Source: Streptococcus suis
Lineage (GTDB): Bacteria > Bacillota > Bacilli > Lactobacillales > Streptococcaceae
Reading direction: 5' to 3'
Assembly: GCF_002960425.1 (NCBI RefSeq)
Contig: NZ_POIZ01000087.1
Span: 124,001-188,000 of the forward strand
DNA length: 64,000 bases
The notes under the pieces are model-generated. The model had not been told where the DNA came from and ran no database searches. It saw only the letters and a program-made list of their open reading frames with translations. Below are positions 1 through 9,426 of this stretch, piece by piece (positions within the stretch are counted from its first letter, which is position 1; each line of letters begins with the position of its first letter). Both the position numbers and the translations under genes were made by a program.

Positions 1-92
1 ACTTGCGCTAAACTTCCCACCAACATCAAGAACATTCGGAGTGGCTGTTTGAAAACCAATTTGACCAGTTCCTTAAAACTAGATTGTTTCAT
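1..92 (-). CDS. ABC exporter subunit, N-terminal fragment cut by window edge
   Basis: Only the first 30 codons are in the window; the gene continues past the left edge. The start ATG (90-92) lies inside the end of the preceding exporter gene, overlapping it by 14 bases, which is typical of paired half-transporters. The visible residues read MKQSSFKELVKLVFKQPLRM, followed by a hydrophobic stretch, as expected for the cytoplasmic lead-in to the first membrane helix of an ABC transporter. By context it is the partner subunit of a heterodimeric multidrug or peptide exporter. Substrate cannot be inferred. Confidence 0.6.
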   Translation of the reverse strand, partial: MKQSSFKELVKLVFKQPLRMFLMLVGSLAQ

Positions 93-1815
93 GGCTGCCC
101 TCCTCCCTATGTTGTGATTGATCGATTTCTTGGTAAATAGCAGAGCTTCTCAGCAAGTCTTCATGGCGACCAAGTCCAACTTGACGCCCTTGATCCAAGA
201 CTAAAATCTGATCAGCTGCCCGCAAACTATTAGTCCTCTGCGACACCATTATTAAGGTTTGCTCTGGCAATTCACGACGAATCGCAGCCAATAAGCGACT
301 TTCTGTTAGGTAGTCCAAGGCAGAGGTCGCGTCATCTAAAATCAAAATCGGTGCTTTCTGCAAAATAGCACGTGCAATGGTCAAGCGTTGACGTTGCCCA
401 CCAGAAAAATTCTTCCCAAAGGCTTCTACAGGACTATCTAAACCACCCTTGTCCTCTATGAAAGATTTAGCTTGAGCAATTGCTAAGGCCACCCACAAAT
501 CACTATCTGATACACTTTCCAATCCTAAAGATAGATTAGAACGAATAGTTCCAGCAAAAAGCTGTGCTTGCTGTGGAACGATAGCAATTTGCCGGCGCCA
601 CTCTTTTACATTCTTAGGACTTTTTCCATCCATATAGATAGAAAGTTGGCTGGTCGGTAAAGAATAGAGTGCCTGCAATAAATCCACTAGGGTGGACTTA
701 CCTGCTCCAGTCCCTCCAATAATTCCCATGAATTGCCCCTTGCGCAGTTGGAAACTTATGTTAACCAAGGATTTTTCAGCTGATTGGGGGTAAGTAAATG
801 TAAGGTCATGAACTAAGAACACCAATTCCTTATCCCTACTATTAACCACAGGCAAATCAGCTTGCACATCTTCAGACTCTTGTTCAAAAACTTCTTGAAT
901 GCGTTGGACTGAAATATAGGTCTGATTAAGAGTAGACACAACCATAATCATCTTAACCAGCTCAACCAAAATTTGAAGGAGATAGTTGATAAGAGCAACC
1001 AACATCCCCTGTTCCAGTAGATTGTTTGAAATAGCTGTATTTCCTTGCCAGATGAGAATGAGTAAGGTGCTATTTACCACTAGAAAGGTCAATGGAGATA
1101 AAAGACTAGACCAAAAACCAGCCTCTAGTTGTTGCTGCTTATAACGCTGATTGATGCCTTGAAAAGCCTTTATTTCCCGCTCTCTTTGCCCAAATGCACG
1201 AATAATCCTCCAACCCGTAACCGTTTCTCGCACCTGTCCTACCAAACCATCTAATTCCTTTCGAATGGATTGGTAAATACGGCTGGTCAGGATGGAAATT
1301 CCAGTCACTATGATAAGTAAGAGGATAATCATTCCTAAGAAATAGACCGATAAATTTGGACTAATGTAGAAGGCCATCATCAGCGAACCAAATACAACTA
1401 TGGGAGCTCGTAAAAATAAGCGTAAAAAGGTATTGATTCCTGTCTGGATTTGCAAGGTATCACTGGTCAGTCTGGTCAAAAGACTTGAAGAGGAAAGAAT
1501 ATCTCGACTAGATTTTGGAAGTGAAAGGACTTTTTGATACAAATCATTCGTAAGCTCCTTTGTCACACCAACTGCTGCCTTGGCAGAAAAGTATTGAGCT
1601 ATCAGCGAAACAGTTATTCCGACACAAGCAAGACCGACCAATAATAAAAGCATAGCAACCAGGTTTCCCCGGTTGCCATTTGGAATAATGCTATCAACCA
1701 TATAAGCAATCAACAAAGGTACCAACAGCTCGAAGCTAGCCTCCAATAACTTGAAAACTGGACCTAATAGTGTTTCCTTCTTATATGGTTTAAAATATCG
1801 AAAAAGTGATGTCAT
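79..1815 (-). CDS. ABC exporter half-transporter with degenerate ATPase site
   Basis: A 578-residue half-transporter with an N-terminal membrane domain (about residues 1-300) and a C-terminal nucleotide-binding domain. Visible motifs are Walker A GGTGAGKST, signature FSGGQRQRL and Walker B ILILDDATSALD. Two catalytic positions are altered: the Walker B glutamate is Asp (DD instead of DE) and the H-loop histidine is Gln (VSQR). Such changes mark the degenerate half of heterodimeric exporters, which fits the overlapping partner gene downstream. I chose the ATG at 1813-1815 (MTSLFRYFKPYKKE) because it begins five bases past the pta stop; 25 further codons upstream are open but lie inside pta. 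Likely cotranscribed with pta. The substrate is unknown. Confidence 0.85.
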   Translation of the reverse strand: MTSLFRYFKPYKKETLLGPVFKLLEASFELLVPLLIAYMVDSIIPNGNRGNLVAMLLLLVGLACVGITVSLIAQYFSAKAAVGVTKELTNDLYQKVLSLPKSSRDILSSSSLLTRLTSDTLQIQTGINTFLRLFLRAPIVVFGSLMMAFYISPNLSVYFLGMIILLLIIVTGISILTSRIYQSIRKELDGLVGQVRETVTGWRIIRAFGQREREIKAFQGINQRYKQQQLEAGFWSSLLSPLTFLVVNSTLLILIWQGNTAISNNLLEQGMLVALINYLLQILVELVKMIMVVSTLNQTYISVQRIQEVFEQESEDVQADLPVVNSRDKELVFLVHDLTFTYPQSAEKSLVNISFQLRKGQFMGIIGGTGAGKSTLVDLLQALYSLPTSQLSIYMDGKSPKNVKEWRRQIAIVPQQAQLFAGTIRSNLSLGLESVSDSDLWVALAIAQAKSFIEDKGGLDSPVEAFGKNFSGGQRQRLTIARAILQKAPILILDDATSALDYLTESRLLAAIRRELPEQTLIMVSQRTNSLRAADQILVLDQGRQVGLGRHEDLLRSSAIYQEIDQSQHREEGSHETI

Positions 1816-1819
1816 CTGA

Positions 1820-2806
1820 TTACTCAGCAGCAATCGCTTGTGCCGCAGTAATAATACCCAATTTGTAGACATCTTCTGAACTACAGCCACGTGAAAGGTC
1901 GTTCACTGGCTTGTTCAAGCCTTGCAAGACTGGACCAACCGCTTCGTAGCCACCAAGACGCTCAACTACCTTGTAAGTAATGTTTCCTGCCTCAATAGCT
2001 GGGAAAACAAAGACATTGGCTTGTCCTGCTACTGGGCTTCCAGGTGCTTTCAAACGAGCTGTATCAGGAACCAAGGCCGCATCCATCTGCAACTCACCAT
2101 CAATCAAAAGATCTGGACGGAGTTCTTGGGCAATACGAGTAGCTTCAACAACCTTGTCTACACGTGGACCAGAACCTGAACCTTTTGTTGAATAGGAAAT
2201 CATAGCTACTTTTGGATCGATACCAAATGTTTTAGCTGTTTCTGCAGATTGGATCGCAATCTCAGCCAAGGTTTCCGCATCTGGTTCAATGTTGATTGCA
2301 CAGTCACCAAAGACAAACTTGTGCTGGTCTTTCACCATCAAGAAGACACCTGAAGTACGTTGCACACCTGGCTTGGTTTTAATGATTTGAAGGGCTGGAC
2401 GAACAGTATCCGCAGTTGAGTGAATGGCACCTGATACCATACCTTCAGCCAAGCCCATTTGTACCAACATAACACCAAAGTAGTTGACATCACGCAAGAT
2501 TTCATCTGCCTGCGCCTCATCAACCTTGCCCTTACGAAGAGTCACAAACTCCTGCTTCATGGTATCAAAGTTTCCGTAATTATTCGGGTCAATCACCGTA
2601 ATACCAGGGTTTGAGAAACCAAAGTCTGTCAACAAGGTATGAACATCTTCTGGCACACCAAGGATGATTGGCTCTACCAAACCTTCAAATTTCAAACGAG
2701 CTGCTGCACGCACGACACGCTCATCTGTACCTTCTGGGAAAACAATACGCAGTTTTTTACCTACGATTTTTTGCTTCATTTCACCAAATAAATTCCGAAT
2801 TTCCAT
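1820..2806 (-). CDS. pta: Phosphate acetyltransferase
   Basis: Interconverts acetyl-CoA and acetyl phosphate, the step before acetate kinase in mixed-acid fermentation; acetyl phosphate can also phosphorylate response regulators. The 328-residue protein has the length and sequence of the PTA_PTB family, beginning MEIRNLFGEMKQKI with the conserved VFPEGTDERVVRAA segment and the C-terminal glycine-rich phosphotransacetylase core (ISYSTKGSGSGPRVDKV, SPVAGQANVFVFPAIEAGN). AAGGAG precedes the ATG by six bases. It ends five bases before the ABC exporter start on the same strand and follows the pseudouridine synthase gene by 20 bases, so the run rel-nadK-rlu-pta is probably one operon. Confidence 0.95.
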   Translation of the reverse strand: MEIRNLFGEMKQKIVGKKLRIVFPEGTDERVVRAAARLKFEGLVEPIILGVPEDVHTLLTDFGFSNPGITVIDPNNYGNFDTMKQEFVTLRKGKVDEAQADEILRDVNYFGVMLVQMGLAEGMVSGAIHSTADTVRPALQIIKTKPGVQRTSGVFLMVKDQHKFVFGDCAINIEPDAETLAEIAIQSAETAKTFGIDPKVAMISYSTKGSGSGPRVDKVVEATRIAQELRPDLLIDGELQMDAALVPDTARLKAPGSPVAGQANVFVFPAIEAGNITYKVVERLGGYEAVGPVLQGLNKPVNDLSRGCSSEDVYKLGIITAAQAIAAE

Positions 2807-2826
2807 GAAAATTCTCCTTATATATA

Positions 2827-3720
2827 TTATTTATTAGTTAACAAATTGATAACAGCCTGAAAATCGTCTGGAAGCTTTGCTTCCAAGTCAATCCTTTTGG
2901 CTGAAAAAGGATTGTCAAATGCCAAATGATGGCAATGCAAGGCTTGACGTTGAATACCACATTCTAAACTTCCCCCATACATATCATCTCCCAAAAGCGG
3001 GAAACCGATGTGAGAAAAATGAACACGAATCTGGTGGGTCCTACCAGTGTGCAACTGAATATCCACTAGATGAATATCCCCCCAAGATTGGACAAGTCGA
3101 TAGGAAGTATGGGCATATTTTCCATTCTTGGTCACACAGCGTGTGATAATACTATCTTCTGGACGACCAATCGGTGCAATAATATCCCCCTCGGCTTCCA
3201 ACACACCATCCCCTTTAACCAGAGCATAATAGCGCTTGTGGATGAGCTTGGCCTGCAACTGCTTGTCCAGTCGAGCATGGGCATAGCCATGTTTGGCAAA
3301 GAGCATGACACCCGAAGTATCTCTATCTAACCGCGTTACGATATGGACCTGCTTATTTTCGTAATCTTGCTCCACAAGGTAGCCTTTCACAAAATTAGCA
3401 ATGGTCGAGGAATGCAGAGCTGACGGAATAGAAGCATAACCAACCGGCTTATTGATTGCTAGAAAGTGGTCATCTTCATAGACAATATCCAGCGAAAAAG
3501 AAATCGGTTTCAAACTTCCAGTCAAATCCTCCTCAGCTGGTATGTCAATTGTAACCCTATCTCCAATATCAAGCAAGTAAGTTGCATTGCGCTCGATGTC
3601 ATTGACCCAAATATTGCCACCTGTGTACTTGATTTTTGCCAACAAGCCCTTTGAAACACCATGCTTTTTCAAAAACGTTTTAATTTTTGTATGCTGGTCA
3701 GCTATAAATTCAAACCGCAT
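2827..3720 (-). CDS. RluA-family rRNA pseudouridine synthase
   Basis: A 297-residue RluA/RluD-type enzyme that isomerises uridines in 23S rRNA. An S4-like RNA-binding lead occupies the first 60 residues. The catalytic aspartate lies in RLDRDTSGVMLFAKH and the family C-terminal motif GRTHQIRVHFSHIGFPLLGD is intact. The ATG at 3718-3720 abuts the NAD kinase stop (the last A of the nadK TAA is the first A of this ATG), so translation is coupled. The exact target uridine cannot be assigned from sequence; RluD-type position is a guess. Confidence 0.9.
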   Translation of the reverse strand: MRFEFIADQHTKIKTFLKKHGVSKGLLAKIKYTGGNIWVNDIERNATYLLDIGDRVTIDIPAEEDLTGSLKPISFSLDIVYEDDHFLAINKPVGYASIPSALHSSTIANFVKGYLVEQDYENKQVHIVTRLDRDTSGVMLFAKHGYAHARLDKQLQAKLIHKRYYALVKGDGVLEAEGDIIAPIGRPEDSIITRCVTKNGKYAHTSYRLVQSWGDIHLVDIQLHTGRTHQIRVHFSHIGFPLLGDDMYGGSLECGIQRQALHCHHLAFDNPFSAKRIDLEAKLPDDFQAVINLLTNK

Positions 3721-4538
3721 TACTCCACCTCTCCGATAAAGGCATCTTTCACACGGTTCCAGAAACTTGTATGGCTGGGGGTCGCAACAAAGTGAATTTT
3801 ATGCTGGTCAATCTGGTACTCAATTTTTTCAATGTTGTCATAGACATAGGTCTTATTATCAACAGCAATCGAATAGCGGTCACTATGCTTGGGCTCAATG
3901 ACAATCTTGTCTTTCTTGGGAACCACGATAGATGACCCTAGTGTGCGATAAACGCGGTTATTTAGACTGGCTACTTCTGCAATCTGCAAGGCCTCAATAG
4001 TCGGATGTAAAACAGCACCACCTAAGGACTTATTGTAGGCCGTCGAACCTGTTGGAGTAGATACTGAGATGCCATCTCCCCTAAAGCGTTCAAACGGTAC
4101 ATTGTTGATAATGACGTCTGCCACCATGGTTTTGGATAAACGCTTGATGGTCGCCTCATTCAGAGCACGCGCCTCCATAACCCGACCATCCAGTAGTTTG
4201 ACCTTGACATTCAAAATGGGATAGGATACCTTGGCACCTGTATCAAGCTTGAGGTTCTCGATCAGTTTATCCACCTCAAAGTCACGGTAATCCGTATAAA
4301 ATCCTAGATGGCCTGTATGAATACCGACAAAACGCACACGGTCAATCAACTTTTCATACTTATGAAAGGCCGACAGGAGCATACCATCACCACCGATTGA
4401 AATCACAATATCAGGATTTTTAGGTGTCAGTATGAAATTTGCTTCTTTCAATTTTGTCCAAAGTTCTTTGGAAACTGCCTCACTCTTTGGATTTCGGCTA
4501 GCGAGCAGAGCGATTTTTTTTCTACCTGTATTCTTCAT
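3720..4538 (-). CDS. nadK: NAD kinase
   Basis: Phosphorylates NAD+ to NADP+ with ATP or polyphosphate, controlling the cellular NADPH pool. Diagnostic motifs are GGDG in [15 protein letters not shown], the [12 protein letters not shown] segment, and [18 protein letters not shown], which lines the NAD site. I start it at [13 protein letters not shown] (272 residues), which matches the start of streptococcal orthologues as I recall them. An ATG nine bases upstream (4547) is also in frame and has a slightly better spaced GGA. The gene overlaps the end of relQ by 17 bases, so the two are translationally coupled. Confidence 0.92.
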   Translation of the reverse strand: MKNTGRKKIALLASRNPKSEAVSKELWTKLKEANFILTPKNPDIVISIGGDGMLLSAFHKYEKLIDRVRFVGIHTGHLGFYTDYRDFEVDKLIENLKLDTGAKVSYPILNVKVKLLDGRVMEARALNEATIKRLSKTMVADVIINNVPFERFRGDGISVSTPTGSTAYNKSLGGAVLHPTIEALQIAEVASLNNRVYRTLGSSIVVPKKDKIVIEPKHSDRYSIAVDNKTYVYDNIEKIEYQIDQHKIHFVATPSHTSFWNRVKDAFIGEVE

Positions 4539-5193
4539 CTGTATCATCACTATTTCCGACACCGTCATTCAGCTTCCTATGTGCAGGATCGAATAAGGCC
4601 TGGGCCTCCTGAATGTCGTTACGGATTTTTCGCATCTCCTCATCTAATTCATAGGCAATCTTTGCTGTCACTTCCAAGCGTTTCTTGATTTCTTCAGGAA
4701 AATTTCCCTTATACTTATAGTTGAGGGAATGCTCAATGGTCGCCCAGAAGTTCATAGAAAGAGTACGGATTTGGATTTCTGCAAGAACCGTTTCATTGCC
4801 ATTTATGGTGTCCACAGGGTATGAAATAACTACATGATAGGACCGGTAGCCAGAAGCCTTTCGGTAGTTAATATAATCCCTTTCGTGGACAATTTGCATA
4901 TCCTTGCGCTTGCGTAAAATCGCCAAGACTTCCTCAATATCGTCCACAAATTGAACCATAATTCGAAGCCCAGCAATATCCTGCATATCTTGAGCAAGAT
5001 TTTCTAACTTAATCTGTCGTAGGGCCATCTTTTCCTTAATGGATTCAATAGGCTTTACCCGACCAGTCACGAACTCTATAGGAGAGTGCCGATTGGCTTT
5101 CCGGTACTGCTTGCGAATACCACGCAGTTTGATCTTCAACTCACCTACTGTCTGGATATAGGGGTCTAAAAATTCTTCCCAGTTAAAGTCCAT
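4522..5193 (-). CDS. relQ: Small alarmone synthetase RelQ, GTP pyrophosphokinase
   Basis: A 223-residue single-domain (p)ppGpp synthetase of the SAS1/RelQ class, making alarmone from GTP or GDP plus ATP without a hydrolase domain. Conserved synthetase segments are visible: [32 protein letters not shown], the substrate loop [17 protein letters not shown], and [19 protein letters not shown]. No HD hydrolase, TGS or ACT domain is present. GGGG sits six to nine bases upstream of the ATG. Divergent from the CYTH gene across 86 bases. The association relQ-nadK-rlu is conserved in Firmicutes and suggests a nucleotide-stress operon. Confidence 0.93.
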   Translation of the reverse strand: MDFNWEEFLDPYIQTVGELKIKLRGIRKQYRKANRHSPIEFVTGRVKPIESIKEKMALRQIKLENLAQDMQDIAGLRIMVQFVDDIEEVLAILRKRKDMQIVHERDYINYRKASGYRSYHVVISYPVDTINGNETVLAEIQIRTLSMNFWATIEHSLNYKYKGNFPEEIKKRLEVTAKIAYELDEEMRKIRNDIQEAQALFDPAHRKLNDGVGNSDDTDEEYR

Positions 5194-5205
5194 ACTACCC
5201 CTTTC

Positions 5206-5234
5206 TTGTCAAAATTTTTAAATTGTATTAGAAT
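5206..5234 (+). promoter_or_regulatory. Sigma-A promoter for the CYTH gene
   Basis: TTGTCA (5206-5211), a 17-base spacer, then TAGAAT (5229-5234), 46 bases before the CYTH start. The -10 begins a perfect seven-base inverted repeat, TAGAATA at 5229-5235 and TATTCTA at 5246-5252, lying between the divergent relQ and CYTH genes. Confidence 0.6.
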
Positions 5235-5279
5235 AACACAAAGACTATTCTATTATAACACATTGAAAGGGTTTACTGC

Positions 5280-5855
5280 ATGAAAAACCACCTTGAAATT
5301 GAGTATAAAACCTTATTAACCAAATCCGAGTACCTACGCCTTCTCTCTGATTTTTCAGACGTAAGCCCTGTTCTTCAAACCAACCACTATATTGACACTC
5401 CTGATTTAGATATGAAGAACCACCGTTTTTCACTCCGTATACGGACTTTTAAGGAAATAGCAGAGCTGACCTTAAAAATTCCCCAGGAAATTGGCAATCA
5501 AGAGTACAATCAAGTTCTAGACATCCAGACTGCTCATCAGTTAATCGAAAACTTCCAACTGCCCGCAGGACACATTGCCGACATCATCTCAGCCACAGAT
5601 GTTCCGATTGACAAACTGGCTGTCTGGGGGAGCCTGACTACCAAACGTCATGAAAAAGAAACCTCCATCGGACTGATGGCCCTAGATGAAAATGAATATG
5701 CCGGGCAAGTGGATTATGAACTGGAAGTTGAAGTGACGGATGCCCACCAAGGCAAAATTCTCTTCGAAGAATTTCTCAAGAAGAACTCCATCCAATTTAA
5801 ATATGCCAGCAGTAAGGTTGCACGAACTGCCAGCCATCGAAAATCAGTCCAATAA
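5280..5855 (+). CDS. CYTH domain protein (YjbK-like triphosphate tunnel enzyme)
   Basis: A 191-residue CYTH/triphosphate-tunnel metalloenzyme family member. The N-terminal signature ExExK is present as EIEYKT at residues 6-11, followed by the alternating charged strands that form the tunnel (LRIRTF, LTLKIP, DYELEVEVTDA). Family members act on inorganic triphosphate or related compounds; the Firmicutes YjbK branch has no settled physiological role. It lies divergent from relQ, a pairing common in Gram-positive genomes and suggestive of phosphate or alarmone metabolism. Function beyond the fold is not assignable. Confidence 0.85.
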   Translation: MKNHLEIEYKTLLTKSEYLRLLSDFSDVSPVLQTNHYIDTPDLDMKNHRFSLRIRTFKEIAELTLKIPQEIGNQEYNQVLDIQTAHQLIENFQLPAGHIADIISATDVPIDKLAVWGSLTTKRHEKETSIGLMALDENEYAGQVDYELEVEVTDAHQGKILFEEFLKKNSIQFKYASSKVARTASHRKSVQ

Positions 5856-5868
5856 GGCTGATTTTTTT
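5841..5868 (+). terminator. Rho-independent terminator after the CYTH gene
   Basis: AAATCAG (5841-5847) pairs with CTGATTT (5858-5864), followed by a T-run. The stem contains the CYTH stop codon. Confidence 0.65.
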
Positions 5869-5978
5869 ACTTGAATACTGAAAAAATTTCTTTTTTTTGA
5901 TAGAATAGAACCATCTATTGTAAAATTTTCTTTTATGTTTCTCATAAAAGCTTAGTGTGTAAAAGGAGTTACTTGAAA

Positions 5979-6956
5979 ATGGGTCAACCACTCGGTGAAA
6001 ATAACATTAAAATCTTCTCACTCAATAGCAATCGTGCCATCGCTGAAAAAATTGCCGCATCAGCTGGCCTTCCACTAGGAAAATTATCATCACGCCAATT
6101 CTCAGACGGTGAAATCCAAATCAACATTGAAGAATCTGTCCGCGGTGTCGATGTCTACATCATCCAATCAACCAGCTACCCAGTCAACAATCACTTGTGG
6201 GAATTGCTGATTATGATTGATGCCTGCAAGCGTGCAAGTGCCAACACTATTACAGCGGTTATGCCTTACTTTGGCTATGCTCGTCAGGACCGCACGGCAT
6301 CTCCACGCGAACCAATAACTGCTAAACTCGTTGCAAATATGCTGGTCAAAGCAGGTGTTGACCGTGTATTGACACTGGACCTACACGCTTCACAAATTCA
6401 AGGTTTCTTCGATATTCCGGTTGATAACCTTCTTACAGAACCACTCTTTGCATCTTACTACATGGAAAAAGGGCTCTGTGGTGATGACGTTGTAATCGTT
6501 AGTCCAAAAAACTCTGGTATCAAACGTGCGCGTAACATCGCAGAATTCCTGAACGCACCTATTGCCATTATCGACTATGCCCAAGATGATTCAGAGCGTG
6601 CAGAGGGCTACATCATTGGTGAGGTTGCTGGTAAGAAAGCTATCTTGGTTGACGACATTTTAAATACTGGTCGTACCTTCTCTCAAGCTTCTAAAATTGT
6701 CCAAGAAGGTGGCGCCACTGAAATTTACGCCGTTGCCAGCCACGGTCTGTTCGCTGGTAGTGCGGCTGAACTGCTAGACGCTTCTCCAATTAAGGAAATT
6801 TTGGTGACCGACTCAGTTGCAAGCAAGGAACAAGAACCTAAGAATATCGCCTTCCTAACAGCTAGTGACTTGATTGCTAATGCCATCCATCGTATCCAAG
6901 AGCACCAACCACTCAGCCCACTCTTCAAGTTTACCAATCCTGAAAAAGAAAACTAG
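5979..6956 (+). CDS. prs: Ribose-phosphate pyrophosphokinase (PRPP synthetase)
   Basis: Makes 5-phosphoribosyl-1-pyrophosphate from ribose 5-phosphate and ATP for nucleotide, His and Trp synthesis. Visible motifs: [19 protein letters not shown] (flexible and ATP-binding region), [12 protein letters not shown], and the PRPP loop [12 protein letters not shown]. About 325 residues from the ATG at 5979. The start is uncertain: AGGAG (5964-5968) lies ten bases before that ATG but only four before an in-frame TTG at 5973, and a GTG at 5955 lies upstream of the SD. Streptococci often carry two prs genes; this is one copy. Followed closely by the cysteine desulfurase gene. Confidence 0.93.
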   Translation: MGQPLGENNIKIFSLNSNRAIAEKIAASAGLPLGKLSSRQFSDGEIQINIEESVRGVDVYIIQSTSYPVNNHLWELLIMIDACKRASANTITAVMPYFGYARQDRTASPREPITAKLVANMLVKAGVDRVLTLDLHASQIQGFFDIPVDNLLTEPLFASYYMEKGLCGDDVVIVSPKNSGIKRARNIAEFLNAPIAIIDYAQDDSERAEGYIIGEVAGKKAILVDDILNTGRTFSQASKIVQEGGATEIYAVASHGLFAGSAAELLDASPIKEILVTDSVASKEQEPKNIAFLTASDLIANAIHRIQEHQPLSPLFKFTNPEKEN

Positions 6957-6967
6957 GAGTACCTTCT

Positions 6968-8083
6968 TTGATTTATTTAGATAATGCAGCTACCACTGCC
7001 CTATCTCCCACTGCTCTCCAACGGATGTTGGAAGTAGCACAAGAAACCTATGGCAATCCCTCCAGTATTCACCAGTCTGGAAGAAAAGCCAACCAAATTT
7101 TACGCCAAGCCAGACAGGATATCGCCCAAGTACTCGATGTCCCAGCAGATCACATCATTTTCACCGCAGGAGGTTCTGAGGCAGATAATTTGGCAATTCA
7201 AGGCTATGCCCTTGCCAATCAAGTCAAGGGTAAGCACCTGATTACTACTGCTATCGAGCACCATGCTGTTCTTCATACCATGCAGTACCTTGAGGAACGC
7301 TTTGGGTTTGAAGTAACCTATATTCAGCCAATCAATCAGGTCATCACTGCCCAGCAAATCCAAGAAGCCCTGCGACCAGATACTATCTTGGTCAGCACCA
7401 TGTTTGCCAACAATGAAACAGGCCAAGTCCTTCCTATTAAGGAAATTGGTCAACTATTGGCCAACCATCAGGCCGTATTTCATGTAGATGCTGTGCAGGT
7501 CGTCGGAAAAATGGATGTAAAGCCTGCTGACTATGGCATTGATTTGCTAGCTGCTTCTGCCCATAAGTTCCACGGACCAAAAGGAGTCGGTTTTCTATAC
7601 AGTCGCTTGCAGGGATTTGATTCCCTTATTCATGGAGGGAAGCAAGAAAATCAACACCGAGCAGGCACAGAGAACCTTCCAGCCATTGCTGCCATGGCAC
7701 TTGCTCTTCAAGAACAGGTCTATCAACTTGACAGTAATGTTCATCACATCCAAGGCTTGAAAAATCACCTCCTAGCTGGATTAGATGGCTATTCATTTTA
7801 CATCAACCAAGCAGGTCCCCATCTCCCTCATGTTATCAACATCGGTTTCCCTAATAAGCTCAATGAGCAAGTCCTCATGCGACTAGACTTGGCAGGCATT
7901 GCTGTATCTAGTGGATCAGCTTGCACTGCTGGCGTTGTTCAGAACAGTCATGTGCTGGAAGCCATGTATGGAACAAATTCCCAACGACTGAAAGAGTCTA
8001 TCCGTATCAGCCTATCTGAAACAAATACCCTAGAAGAGATTGACGCTCTCCTCACTGAATTACAAAACATCATTGGAGGATAA
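6968..8083 (+). CDS. Cysteine desulfurase (NifS/IscS-like)
   Basis: Class V aminotransferase-fold, PLP-dependent enzyme that releases sulfur from cysteine for tRNA thiolation or Fe-S clusters. The PLP lysine is in SAHKFHGPKGVGF, the substrate segment is HRAGTENLPAIAAMA, and the persulfide cysteine lies in SSGSACTAG near residue 320. 371 residues from a TTG start at 6968; the TTG is supported by AGGAG (6955-6959) eight bases upstream, with the protein opening MIYLDNAATT as expected for the family. The DUF1831 gene starts one base after its stop, a linkage typical of lactic acid bacteria. Which of several desulfurase roles it serves is unclear. Confidence 0.92.
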   Translation: MIYLDNAATTALSPTALQRMLEVAQETYGNPSSIHQSGRKANQILRQARQDIAQVLDVPADHIIFTAGGSEADNLAIQGYALANQVKGKHLITTAIEHHAVLHTMQYLEERFGFEVTYIQPINQVITAQQIQEALRPDTILVSTMFANNETGQVLPIKEIGQLLANHQAVFHVDAVQVVGKMDVKPADYGIDLLAASAHKFHGPKGVGFLYSRLQGFDSLIHGGKQENQHRAGTENLPAIAAMALALQEQVYQLDSNVHHIQGLKNHLLAGLDGYSFYINQAGPHLPHVINIGFPNKLNEQVLMRLDLAGIAVSSGSACTAGVVQNSHVLEAMYGTNSQRLKESIRISLSETNTLEEIDALLTELQNIIGG

Positions 8084-8084
8084 A

Positions 8085-8429
8085 ATGGCCTTTCAACAAA
8101 CAGTAAGCCTAAAAGATTGCGCATTTACTTATCACATTAGCCCTAACATCAAAAAATATACCCTGCGAGATACAACATTTGAACAAACCAAAGCAGGACA
8201 CTATCAACTCACTCGCCTACTAGAAGAAGTTCCCAACTCAAATCAAGGTTTTCTTTTAAAGATTATTGTCAATAAAGAACTTACTGGCTTTAAAATCAAC
8301 ATTACAGACAAATCTGGTTTGCATCTGGTTAATATCTTTAAAGAAAATGGTAACAAGGTCATTCAAGAAAAATTCTATTTCTTGATGGATAGTCTGGTAG
8401 ACCGTGACCTGTTTACAAAGGAAGGTTAA
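8085..8429 (+). CDS. DUF1831 family protein
   Basis: A 114-residue protein opening MAFQQTVSLKDCAFTYHI, the characteristic start of the DUF1831 family in lactic acid bacteria. I chose the ATG at 8085, with GGAGG nine bases upstream inside the end of the desulfurase gene. The family has a solved fold in Lactobacillus as I recall, but no assigned reaction. Its position directly behind a cysteine desulfurase suggests a role in sulfur handling; that is inference from context only. Confidence 0.8.
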   Translation: MAFQQTVSLKDCAFTYHISPNIKKYTLRDTTFEQTKAGHYQLTRLLEEVPNSNQGFLLKIIVNKELTGFKINITDKSGLHLVNIFKENGNKVIQEKFYFLMDSLVDRDLFTKEG

Positions 8430-8635
8430 TGATGATCGTTGTTCACTATCAAGATGCATACAAAATAGATAGAAAACAGGAGTTTGACAATCTGGATGCT
8501 GCCAAACTGGCCTTCTCTGGTTGCCTCACTCTTCCTGATTACTATCCTGTGACCAAACTAACACAAGATGGTCAAGAATTAGATTATAGAGGTACAATCG
8601 GCGACCTCTACCGCTACTTTCAAACACTAGACTAA
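8429..8635 (+). CDS. DUF4649 family small protein
   Basis: A 68-residue acidic protein overlapping the DUF1831 stop by one base (TAATG). It is a compact alpha/beta sequence ending in a Tyr-rich helix (GDLYRYFQTLD) and matches the streptococcal DUF4649 family in length and ending. No membrane segment or catalytic motif. It ends inside a terminator, so it is the last gene of the prs-desulfurase-DUF1831 operon. Function unknown. Confidence 0.75.
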   Translation: MMIVVHYQDAYKIDRKQEFDNLDAAKLAFSGCLTLPDYYPVTKLTQDGQELDYRGTIGDLYRYFQTLD

Positions 8636-8660
8636 GCAAGATTTCAAGCTTAGTCTTTTT
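8630..8660 (+). terminator. Rho-independent terminator of the prs/desulfurase operon
   Basis: Perfect eight-base stem GACTAAGC (8630-8637) with GCTTAGTC (8648-8655), followed by TTTTT. The stop codon of the preceding gene lies in the left arm. Confidence 0.85.
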
Positions 8661-8670
8661 CAATCCAATC

Positions 8671-8701
8671 TGTTGATTTTTTCACAATCTTGGACTAGAA
8701 T
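8671..8701 (+). promoter_or_regulatory. rex promoter with a Rex-like operator
   Basis: TTGATT (8673-8678), 17 bases, TAGAAT (8696-8701). The -35 is embedded in TGTTGATTTTTTCACAA (8671-8687), which keeps the right half TTCACAA of the Rex consensus TTGTGA-N6-TCACAA and a degenerate left half. This would give autoregulation; the operator is a consensus-based inference. Confidence 0.5.
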
Positions 8702-8779
8702 AGAAGAAAGAATTGATTTAGAATGATAGATGATAGGTCTAGGAATTGATAATTACCTATCAAATTGAAGGAGCAACTT

Positions 8780-9421
8780 GTGAAAAACGATAAAAAAGCA
8801 GATATCCCACGCGCCACTGCCAAACGACTTTCTCTCTATTACCGTATTTTCAAACGCTTTTATGCTGGAAATATTGAAAAGGCTAGTTCTAAGGAAATCG
8901 CTGAAGCAATCGGTATCGACTCAACAACAGTACGCCGTGACTTCTCCTACTTCGGTGAACTAGGTCGCCGTGGCTTTGGTTACAATGTAAAAGAATTGAT
9001 GGATTTCTTTGCGGAAATTCTCAATGACAATTCGATTACAAATGTCATGCTTGTTGGTGTCGGAAATATGGGCCGTGCCCTTCTCCACTACCGTTTCCAT
9101 GAGCGCAATAAGATGAAAATTGTTATGGCCTTTGAAGCCGATGATAATCCTGCAGTTGGAACGGTTGACGAAAATATTCCCATCCATGCCATTTCCGAAA
9201 TCAAGGAACGCATTTTGGAAGCAGATGCCCAAACAGCAATTCTGACTGTCCCAAGTATCAAGGCTCAAGAGGTAACCGATATATTAGTCGAAGCTGGTGT
9301 CAAAGGCATTCTCAGCTTCTCTCCTGTCAACCTATCCGTTCCAAAAGATGTTGTCGTGCAGTATGTTGACCTGACTAGCGAATTACAAACCCTACTCTAT
9401 TTCATGCGCAAGGGTGAATAA
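8780..9421 (+). CDS. rex: Redox-sensing transcriptional repressor Rex
   Basis: NADH/NAD+-sensing repressor of fermentation genes. An N-terminal winged helix ([21 protein letters not shown]) is followed by [15 protein letters not shown] and a Rossmann domain with the dinucleotide loop [10 protein letters not shown]. Translation starts at GTG 8780, six bases after AAGGAG (8768-8773), giving 213 residues; a TTG at 8765 is open but lies upstream of the SD. Known Rex targets include ldh, which lies about 4.8 kb away in this window with a partial Rex half-site. Confidence 0.93.
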   Translation: MKNDKKADIPRATAKRLSLYYRIFKRFYAGNIEKASSKEIAEAIGIDSTTVRRDFSYFGELGRRGFGYNVKELMDFFAEILNDNSITNVMLVGVGNMGRALLHYRFHERNKMKIVMAFEADDNPAVGTVDENIPIHAISEIKERILEADAQTAILTVPSIKAQEVTDILVEAGVKGILSFSPVNLSVPKDVVVQYVDLTSELQTLLYFMRKGE

Positions 9422-9426
9422 ACAGT

